Part shown: one piece after another, positions 1-10,600 of the stretch | How positions within the stretch are numbered: the first letter of the stretch is position 1 | Layout: the number at the start of each line of letters is the position of its first letter | Assembly (NCBI GenBank): GCA_039566865.1 | Contig: CM076944.1 | Span: 8,578,501-8,642,500, forward strand | Source: Aurelia coerulea | Lineage: Eukaryota; Cnidaria; Scyphozoa; Semaeostomeae; Ulmaridae | Reading direction: 5' to 3' | Length of the DNA stretch: 64,000 bases | The notes under the pieces: model-generated | Database searches by the model: none | What the model saw: only the letters and a program-made list of their open reading frames with translations | Told to the model about the DNA's origin: nothing | Position numbers and translations under genes: made by a program

Positions 1-142
1 CTGCCCGACAAAAAATCCATTGTTTGAGAAAATTTTGCCCGACTTGAGGCGGATTTCTGCCCGATTGTGGCTGATTTTTGCAAATTTTTCTGACGTTGGG
101 GGGGCTGCAGCCCCCCCTAGCCCCCTATCTCCTACGCCTATG
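1..142. mobile_element. hAT-type MITE, right end, cut by window edge
   Basis: Ends CCTACGCCTATG at 142. It is the same family as the complete 56387-56567 element but in the opposite orientation: shared TGCCCGAC / GTCGGGCA and AACGT..GGGGGGCTG blocks. Confidence 0.6.
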
Positions 143-149
143 AAAATCA

Positions 150-460
150 CTTTCTAACGAAATGAAAAATCGTAGACTCCTTCAATACCAATAAAATAAA
201 GAAACAAAAAACAACAAATTAGATTAAATACAAAATTATTTAACCTTTAACGCTTTATAATATTAACCATAATACTTTTACCAGTTTGCTACTACTATTC
301 TTCTCGTTACGTTTTGTATATATTTCGCTTGTTTTTGTTCTCAAAGCGGCTCAGACTAGATAAGCTTTGCTTTTTCTGAGTCATATAAGTTTTACAGTAC
401 ATTGTATTATGTATTATGTATTTCTTATGAATAAAGTTTGAATTGAATTGAATTGAATCC
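150..460 (+). mobile_element. LINE 3' end with GAATT tail
   Basis: AT-rich 3' UTR-like sequence ending in about four TTGAA repeats at 441-459, the short-repeat tail style of CR1/L2 LINEs. The same kind of tail on the other strand begins at 63781. No coding part is seen. Confidence 0.4.
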
Positions 461-894
461 ATGAATATAAGTTCTACACGAAAAGTATATGAATGGGAAG
501 CTTAAACGACAATAGCTCGTATAAAATCCAAAGCAATGGAAGACTGCTGAGAACAGGGATGTAAGAACTGAATTGGGGCTATTGTGAGCACGTGACCTCC
601 CCCAAGATTTTAGAATCATAACAAAAAAGTGCCCTTTTGTTTCGGGAACTAAACTTTGAGCTGAATGAAAAAAGTGCCTTGAAGTGTCGTGCATCCGTCT
701 CTACGGCCCCAGCTGAGAATTAATTGAATGACGGTTGCATAAAAATGATAAGCTCCCATGAGTAAGGAAAGCAAATTCATTGTTAACTCTCTCCAATACA
801 ACGATATCCGATTGTTAAAAAAGTGAAACTATACAGCATGTATTGAGTCTAGCAGAGCTCTAGAAAATACTTGCTGAATGCTTTCAATGGCTGT
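461..894. other. no feature recognised
   Basis: About 430 bp of AT-rich sequence; the 89-codon minus-strand frame over it shows no domain or codon pattern. Confidence 0.5.
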
Positions 895-902
895 GTAGTT
901 AC

Positions 903-1297
903 CACGGGGGGGGGGGGGGGTTCTTCCATAGTAAAGGTGCCTGGGGATGTGCCGCGAGCAAGGGTATACTTTTTCGGACTTCTAGTCTAGCCAAGGGTAT
1001 ACTTTCTTGCAATTTTGGCCAGCAGCGGTCTAGCCAAGGGTATCATTTTTAACAATATTGGTCTAACGAACGGTCATGATATCATATTTGGCACAAATTT
1101 GACAATATTGGTCGAGGAAATGGTCAAAATTGTCTAGCCAAGGCTACCATTTTCGTAAAAATTGGTTCAGACAATGGTCAAATTGGTCTAGCCAAGGGTA
1201 CCATTTTCGTAAAAATTAGTCTAGCCAACGGTACCCTTTTGAAGATGATCGCGGCAGACCCCTAACCAAAATTTGGCCAAGAACCCCCCCCCCCGTC
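903..1297. mobile_element. G-run MITE with 8-bp TSD GTAGTTAC
   Basis: A 395-bp element between perfect GTAGTTAC copies (895-902, 1298-1305). It starts with a G-run then TTCTT and ends AAGAA then a C-run. The interior is a degenerate tandem array of about 40-bp units built on TCTAGCCAAGGGTACCATTT. Confidence 0.75.
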
Positions 1298-1329
1298 GTA
1301 GTTACCTAATATGAAAAAGAAGGGCTCAC

Positions 1330-1626
1330 CTGTCGATTTTGGAAATGGTGATTCTGAGACGTTGATCGTGAAACTCCTCGAGACGGTTTCGAAACGTATT
1401 GTCAACGTCACCGCAGTAATATTCACATTGTTTGGTATGTGGCATTTCTTTATGCTTCCGATGTTATGGCCAGCTTCAGAAAATCTAACAGCTCCTCCTT
1501 TAGAATCTTTAAATTTTACTGCATATCTCACGAAACAACCACCGGACTCTATTTTATCCCATCTTACTTCCACACAATCCTTTGAGGGCTTTGCAGCTTG
1601 TGGCTTCGCAACGGCATCAAGATTCG
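1330..1626 (-). CDS. fibronectin type III domain exon
   Basis: A 297-nt exon (99 codons, phase 1-1) with acceptor TTTTTACAG and donor GTGAGC. The peptide has the FN3 B-strand tryptophan (CVEVRWDKIESGG), a YAVKFKD C-strand and a closing TLTIRF...SFTINV strand pair, and is about the length of one FN3 domain plus linkers. The exon lies 32 bp from the end of a G-run MITE (903-1297) in the following intron. The donor shows that the gene continues beyond the left edge. Confidence 0.6.
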
Positions 1627-4600
1627 CTGTAAAAAAAATGTTCAGTTAATGTTTATAGTTTCAATTGGTAGACGAAACTTTATCACCAATACGTTTTGTT
1701 GCAATCAAGAGTTACGGCAACCCCCGGCACCCGCACTTTAGTTATCTTTTTGACCTCATGCTTGTCCACTTTTTCTCTGAGAAAGGGGTATAGATTCGAA
1801 TCCTATCTAGGACATAGGATTCAAAAATAGGGGTCATATTTTGGAAAATTAATCAGAGATTCCCAGGAATAGGCTAACAAATTCATCACTAATCATTCTA
1901 TCACTAAGAAGGTATATTTTAGGCATAACTCAATTTTTCATTTTTTTTTTTTTCATTTTAAAATTATTTATGCACGGTAGCCCCGTCAGTCAGTATGACT
2001 GATTTTCAGGGGGCCGTGCCAAAAACTTTACAAATTAAAAAATCTACTAAAATTAATAATGGGAAAAGGAAACTAATTACAATCATAAATAATTTATCTA
2101 CAACTATTTACAATAAATTTACAACCGACCCTTTATCTTGTTCTTAAAAGAAGATAAAGAGGGAGCTTGCTTGGCCTCGCGGCTGAGATCATTCCAGATT
2201 TTTGCTCCACGAAATGCGAACGCTTTCTGTCCATTACTAGTTTTCATGAATGGCACTAGCAAGTCAGTTTCGGCATTTCTAAGGTTGATAATATTGCGAT
2301 CAGAATTTCTAACAAATAAATGCGAGAGATAATCAGGCGCGAGACTATTAACAGATTTATATACAGTTGTTGCAGTCTCACTTCTGATCATATCCCTCAC
2401 AGTTGGCCATTTTAACTCTGTAATCAAAGCTTCGGCAGGAGCATCGTAGCTGCTATTTGTAATAATTCTAGCGGCACGATTCTGCAATTTTTGAAGCTTA
2501 ACCAGTCGGAACTCAGCACAGTTCCCCCACACAGAACAGCAGTACCGAAAATGTGGCTCTACAATACCTCTATATAATTTGCAAAGTACAGTTTTTGGCA
2601 AAAATTTCTTTGCATATTTTAAAAAACCTAACGAGCGGGAGACTTTGGCTTGAACAGATTTAATTTGCTCGTCCCACACGAGGTACTGGTCAACTTGGAC
2701 ACCAAGATACTTAATACTGTCGACGAGTTCTACAGGGGAATCATCGATAACAAATGCAGGAGAATCCACAGTGTTTTCACCAATCTTTTTAAGATTTGGT
2801 CTAGATCCGATTACCATTGCCTGAGTCTTGATTACATTCAAAGACAATTTATTGCCCTGAAGCCATTCTTTCAAACATTTCAATTCGTTGTTGAGCGTTT
2901 CAGTTAGATCCTCAATGCTCTTAGAGGAATAGGATATGCTAGTATCGTCGGCGTACATCGTAACTTTGCAGTTTTTCAAGGCGAATGGCAAATCATTTAT
3001 ATAGATTAGGAAGAGTAGCGGACCTAAACAAGAGCCTTGTGGAACACCACAGCTGATGCTTCCGATGTCAGATTCCACTCCATTAACCTTAGTGAATTGC
3101 TGCCTACTGCTGAGATATGATTTGAACCATTGAAGCTCAAGACCCTGAATTCCGTACTTAGATAGCTTTTGAATAAGTATGGCATGATCAACAGTATCAA
3201 AAGCCTTTTTCAAATCAATGAAAATATTTCCTGTAAATTTTCCACGCTCAATATTAATGTGCCAGTCATTAGTGCCAGAAAGCAAGCAAGTTACAGTGGA
3301 ATGCAGAGCTCTAAAACCTGATTGGCCAGAATACAGAAGTTTATTTTTGTCTAGATAATCATATAGTTGGTTGTAAATCAATTTCTCAAAGAGTCTTGCC
3401 AGAAATGGGAGCACAGAAATTGGTCTATAATTGGAACAATTGTTTTTTTCTCCACTTTTAAAGATTGGGGCAACCCTTGCAGTTTTCCAATTTTCAGGAA
3501 AAACTCCAGTGGCAATTGAGAGGTTGAAAATGTCACAGAGAGATTCTGCAATGACAGAGAATGCGATCTTTAGGAAATGATTAGCAATGCCATCAGGACC
3601 GAAACCCTTGGACGTTTTGAATTTACCAAAAACCTTTTTTATCTGATGAACATCAAAGGCTTGTAATTTAAACTGTAAATTTTCAGGGTTCACTTCCAGC
3701 TTATCTTCAACAAGGGGGTTAGCTTTCTGTGGAATTTTGTCACTAAGAGATTTGCCAATATCACAAATCTCTTAGTGACAAAATTCCACAGAAATTGTAT
3801 TGCTATGGTGAAGGTCATGGAAGCTAAGTGGCCCTCAAAATGAGGAACTCCTAGTGGAAACAAGGGTAGACGCCGCAGTAGTGCTTGATTGCAACAGCTT
3901 TGTTCTTTTGCGGCGGAGAACATTATTTACTAACATGGAAGAGCTAGCGTAATAGAAATTATGGAAATTATCCCTCCGCAGGTACATAATAAATGCAGCG
4001 CTCCTCTAGAAGCACACAATCAGTGTCTAGCTATCCATGGTTCAAAGTAAAAGGTTTGTTGATTATTAGATCGAGGAAACATTCATCTGGATGCTTCTGA
4101 CTTTTACTCATGACTAACATCACTGAAAACTTGAATTTTGAGGCGTTTTATCACTGAGGCTTCAACCAGCAACTTAGGCCCATCCTCCATTGCCTGGAGC
4201 ACTCATCTCGTCGTACAGTGTTGCTATGGTTTGCATATCCGAGCATGAAAGCGAGGGAAAAATTTCGTCCTAATTTTTCAATGTGAAAGTCCACGAGTCG
4301 TAGCTATCACCCACTGTGTTACTGTTGGCTCTCCGTTGAAACTTTTGCTTCCCCGTTAAAAATTATACAAGTTACATCATATATAATAGCCAAAAATTGC
4401 ATTTCCCCGCCATATTTCTAATCCCCATTGAAACTGTTTAATTTCGTAATTTCCCCGCTGTATTCTTACTGTCCGGCTGGGTCGTTACTGGGGGGGGGGG
4501 GGTGTATCCATGGTTTCCGCCAGGGCCAAATTTTATTTTCCAGACAGTTTGAAATTTCAGCGTGTCTGCAAAAGATCTTGGGTGATTAAGGTTCTTTGAA

Positions 4601-7600
4601 AGGAATGTGCAATGGTGAATTGGCTTCTCTATAAATAGGAAAAAGGAAGTAAAGCATTTGTGCAACTTCAATTTGAATGGGATAGTATTAGATTTTCTTG
4701 CCCTTTGCAAAATGCAAGCTTTAAACCGTGCACAAACCCTTTAAAAACGACGCATGCGATCCCAGACCTCTACGAAAAATTTTATACATACGTAAAACTG
4801 TCACTCTCGTGGTGGCGAAGGCTGATGTTCCTAAACTGTTTCTCAATCTAGTAGTCATAGCCCTTAAACAGAGACGCGCTGGAATATTATTCCATCTATA
4901 TATTGCTTGAAACAAATATGGGGAGAGTTGAGTTCCCTCGATGCTTTTATCTCTGCTTCTGTCGACGATCCATTCAAATATTGCTGTTGGTTTTGGATTT
5001 CCATCCATTAGAATCTTGATCACAAACGTTGAGTTTTCGGAAACAGTAATATCAGTTGGTGGCATCAATCTAAATTCTGGGGCACCTAAAAATAGAAAAA
5101 GTTAGAAGTAAACTGGCACAACTTTTTATTAGAACGGCTGAAATCACCGTAAATTTGAGCCAGGCTTTAAGCAGGTGTGAATCATCCGGCTATCACAACA
5201 TATTTAGTTTGGCGACGTTTTGCAATAAATGATTGGGATGTTTTTTTTCTTTCTATAAATTCAATGTTAGAAATTTACAATTTACGAATTACCTAAGATT
5301 ACAAACGAGCTACCATACAATACTACAGAAACGATACCAAGGGGAGCAAAAGATCATGACTACCCCAGGGCCATCACATGAAGGAGATAAACTAAAATAC
5401 AACTAAATATATAAGAAGCCCCCTAGCTATTCAGAAAAGAATTAGAATTGAACGATATTTTGCAAATGGAATTTTCGAATGTACGCAATAGTGATAGAAG
5501 CTTTATCGCCACTCAATCGAAAGTCGCAATTGGGATGTTGTTACGCCAAGGAGCTTTTACCAAGATGCAAAGGATCTACAGGTTTTTTTAATAAGAAACT
5601 TGGATCAGCACTTAGTACTAAAAGTTTCTTAATTTCGCATGAAAATTTCGGTGTTTTAGTAGTAAAAGTTTCTTAATTAGTTTTTTATTTTTGAGCCTAA
5701 AATTGCGATATTGTTCAAATTTGAGTCTTCTCGACAAAGGGCTTCCATTTTACATTGACATTGTCATCACGAATAAGCCATGCACATTCAGGCAAAACAT
5801 TACCAATTTTTGCAGTTAAAAGTTAAAAAAAGATGAAGGTACCTTTGTTAGGGAGACATAGAATAAAAGAGACACACAGAAATTGAATTTTAAGAGTTTC
5901 CTAACTGTTCTTGAGCGTAGTACTAGAGTTTCTTAAATTTTTGGTCATCGTAGTACAAGTTTCTTATAAACCAGTTTCTTATAAAAAAAACCGTGTATAG
6001 CGATTCGATTCAAGAACGCAATGCATCTTGGTAAAAACTTCCTTGCCGCCATCTTTAGCGAAACCATCTTTTGGAAATTAGGAAAAGGAAAGTAGAGACG
6101 ATTTAGGAGAAATTTTATTTCAAGTTGCGGCTATGAATTTAAGCATTGTTTTTGGAGGGTGTTGACAACCTCGTCCCCATGCCCCAAGTAGGGAACTGGC
6201 CTAGACTTATGACGATGAGTCTCTCGTTTCCCTGTGCTCTTTGACTTGATGATGGCGCTTCGGTCAACAGAGAGCTCACTCAGCAATCTCGTCCCCAGAG
6301 TGAGTTCGTTGCTCTACCTCTACTCTGGGATACAAGAGGCCGTTCGGCAATTTGATTGGCTATTCGGAAACAATAGCAAAATCAGATTATAACTGGCTCC
6401 CATTCAAAAATGGCCTTTATTGAATCGGTAATTTCACAAAATCAATGGGGTGTATGGGGCAAGTGAGGAGTTTAAGAGGGGTAATGGACCACGGCGCATC
6501 CGAATTTCGGGGTTTCAGGAAATTTTGGGGTCATTATGACGTCATAACAGGGGGTTGAAAAATAAATGTTGCGATTTTCCGACCCGAGGTTACTTTTGGA
6601 GTCGATGCTCCATGGTTACAAGCCCGATTTCAAAACGGAAAAAAGTTTTCAAGAGACCATTCGTCTGCGAGTCTAGTAACGCAATTTGGGGTTCAATATT
6701 GCCCCCAGAAACGGAGCGCGCGCCCTCCAAAAATGGGGAATATTGCCCAGGGGGGGGACTTGGTAGTTCAAGGTGACGTACCCGTTGCAAAATTTAGGGT
6801 CCTGAATTTTGCAATTTACTACCCTTTAGGGTAGAAAATTTTCAAATTTACTATCGCTTAGGGTTGTGAAAATCGATATGATTAGCTCGCGGAGTTTTAA
6901 CAAAGTTTGATGAATTGAATTTTTGTTAGTAAGACTCTGTAACAAAAGAAATCAACCAGTTATCCAGTTATTCACTATCTTCAGCAGCACCTCAGGTTAT
7001 TGCAATTAATTTTTATCAATGATCTACGATTGACCACACTGCCATATGCCCACAGAGTTGGAGAAAGTTCTCCAAATCCCACCTTTACTTCTACAGTATT
7101 AAACTTGCCTACTTTTGGTTTTGTTACTAATAATCACAGAAATCATGCTCTTAACTTTTGGCATCTACTTAATAACAAACAGAGTCAATAATTTGGAGAG
7201 GAGGAAAGACAAATCTCCACTTTCTCTGTTATAATAATGCAGCCAATAATACCTAATCACTCAGGGCCTAATCATCATAATATAGATAGGAGCATCCTCT
7301 TTCTCAAACCTTCTAAAAGCTATACAATAGCACTATTGTTTCTGGAACAATTGACCTATTGTTATTGCTGCTTACGGAAAAAGTTACTACCGCTTAGGCT
7401 ACAAGGTACTACCGCTTAGGCTAAAATCTACTACCGCTAAGGGTTTAGGGTTTTACAACATTTTGCAACGGGTACGTCACCTTGAACTACCAAGTCCCCC
7501 CCCTGGGGAATATTGGTGCCATGTAGTGAGGCTAGCTTGTGGAAACGGAATATCTCCTTACTGATTCTACTAATATACCTTTTCGCTATTCTACACAAGA

Positions 7601-10600
7601 TTCGATTATGTGGCGTTGGAGCTTCTATCACTATTGTATACATTCGAACATTCTACAAATGCATCAAGCTATCGTTCGATTCGAATTCTCTTTTCGAATC
7701 TTTGCTAAAAGATTTATTGGGCCTAAATCAATCTGCTACTTTTTTCTCAAAACCACTGATCTTAAAACGCCACAAAAACGGCTTTCCAGAACTCCTGTAC
7801 CATAAAACTTGCTATCAGAACTTCGATAAATGTTCATTCTAGCTATCAATGCAAAAAGCGCCTTCCTCTAAGCCATACTCTAATCAGCACATGAGTTTGC
7901 GATAAAAACTTGTCGCAGATTGACATTTTTGTCCGGTTTTACAGCTCTATGTCCATAAGGCCCAATCTCGTCCCCAGAGTGAGTTCGTTGCTCTACCTCT
8001 ACTCTGGGATACAGGAGGCCGTTCGACAATTTGATTGGCTATTCGAAAACAACAGCAAAATCGGATTATAACTGGCTCCCATTCAAAAATGGCCTTTATT
8101 GAATCGGTAATTTCACAAAATCAATGGAGTGTATGGGGCAAGTGAGGAGTTTAAAGGGGTAATGGACCACGGCGCATCCAAATTTCGGAGTTTCAGGAAA
8201 TTTTGGGGTCATTATGACGTCATAACAGGGGGTTGAAAAATAAATGTTACGATTTTCCGACCCGAGATTACGTTTGGTGTCGATGCTCCATGGTTACGAG
8301 CCTGATTTCAAAACGGAAGAATGTTTTCAAGAGACCATTCATTTGCGAGTCTAATTACGCAATTTGGGGTTCAATATTGCCCCCAGAAGCGGAGCGCGCG
8401 CCCCCCAAAAATGGGGAATAATTTCGGCCTACCCCATTTTACGCCGTAACTCCGTTTTGCGAGGAGTAAACAGCCGCGGCATGTCAAAATTCGACGGAAA
8501 ACTGTATTCTTTCACTAAAACACTTTTAATCTCCAATTTATCTCTAAAATTCGCCGAATAACGAGCCATTCTATTTTCAAAGCTGTGGGGGAAATTCTCG
8601 AAAATTTCAACTTAGGCCCTTTTTCCACTCAAATGGATCGTGCTCGTTTTCCTACTAAATGCACTTGCTAACCCCGGATTAATGATTAAATACCTTAAAA
8701 AGGGCTAAAATAGGGTCCTCAAGGTGTTTGTTTTTAATTTCTCAATTTATATACTTCAGAATTAGCGCTAGAGCAACGACCATTTTTCGTCGATTATCGT
8801 TGCCTAGCAAACTGCAAATCCATAATGGGGCGCATCTTGCCATATATTGGCAAGATTGATGCCAAGTGTACCAGGGTGTTCTTTCGGCTTCGTGACCAGC
8901 GTATGACGTCAGAACACCCTGGGAACGAGGTTGCATAAGGCCTAGACTTATGGCATTTCGTCCCTTGTTTCCCTGCGTTCTTTGATTTGCAGATATGATA
9001 TCTGCAAATCAAAGAGCGCAGGGAAACAAGGGACGAAATGTCATAAGTCTACATAAGGCCCTCAGTGCAGCGACAACAACAACAACAATTCAACTCAATT
9101 AGCTGAGCGTAACTAGAGGGTCCTTATGTAGTGAGGCTAGATGCTAAGTGTACCAGGGTGTTCTTTCGGCTTCGTGACCAGCGTATGACGTCAGAACACC
9201 CTGGGAACGAGGTTGCTCACTCAGTGGGGCGACAACAACAACAACAATTCAACTCAATTAGATGAGCGTAACTAGAGGGTCCTTATGTAGTGAGGCTAGA
9301 ACTGGCCCTCAGAACCAGGTTGGTTGACTGTTGATTGGTTCCGAAAGTCCGGTTGTACATTATCCGATCATCGTTGTTTTCATAATGATAGATTGTTAAA
9401 TTTGCAATAAAGTATACAACAACAAATATTTATGGTTATGGGCCTTACATATAAAGGGTGTTTCAGAAAAAACGCAACCCAAATATAATTGAAAATTTTA
9501 CAGAATTCGTAAGGTAAAATTTGGGTAGATATGATGTATGTATGTATGTATGTAAAATTTTGCCATACAAAGTAAAAATTGAAAATGTAATAAAGGAAAG
9601 AAAGGCTATTTACATGTATAAAATGGTAATGAAAACTAAAGATCTAGTATAAAAATACCCCTAGTTTAAAATGGCAGGGATAGCATTAAAAGGTCAGTGC
9701 AACCTTGTTTCCATGATGGTCCCTCCAGGGGTATTATAGAAAAGAAAAGTTTTCATGAAAAAAAGAGACGTTCATAAGAAGTGTCGCATACCGGCTGAAA
9801 GTACAATCTTCCTTCTTTTTTATGATATGCAGTTTGGATACATTAATTGGGCCCTCTGATTCAAGGCAAGCAGGTTTAGGGGCAAACAAAGTAACTCGCA
9901 TGCGTTTGCCTGTTGTTTTTGAACAATTTTACACTTGGGCTTGCACGTGGTGATTGCAAGTAAATTGATCGAAAGAGTAGATTCGGTGGTGCTTTGACAT
10001 GTTGTACAATGTTCCAAAGAGGCACAATGCTCTCCACTGGTTCCTGGCCATTTCTGGGCCGTTTTTAGAAAACTTAGCAAATTATCAATCAGAGTCGCAA
10101 ATTATCAATCAGGGGGCCCAATTGATAATTTGCAAAGTTTTTCTAAATGTCCATGGAATGTGTCCGATACTTGGTGTTGTTGTGTCACATGATGAAGAAA
10201 GTACGAAGGCAAGCTGGTTTAGGGGCAAATAAATCATTTAGCAAGAGTTTAGCATTTTTGATCTTCCTTCATAGATTGCAGGAAATCTAGCCTAGCTTTT
10301 TCAATCAGACTTGGCAAAGTTGTAGATCAACAACCTAGCTAAAGTTGGAAAAAAAATCGAACATTTTTCGAGTGGTTTTGGAGATAAATCCACTTTTCTG
10401 AAATTAGCAAAAACTAGGATTTGAACTAGGATTTGCGAAACCAGGGTTGACGGAAACATTGCGATTTATACATCTTTCGATTTCCCAGATTACACTTTTT
10501 TTTTATAAGAATACTATGAATTCTTTCCAGCCTCAATATTCTTAAGAAATTTTTCGTTTTGAGCCTTAACATATTCTTAAAGTATTCTTATTTTTTCAAA

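Noticed and set aside
904..925. G-runs as G-quadruplex regulatory elements
   Set aside because: The runs coincide with termini of MITEs with 8-bp target duplications, which explains them better.
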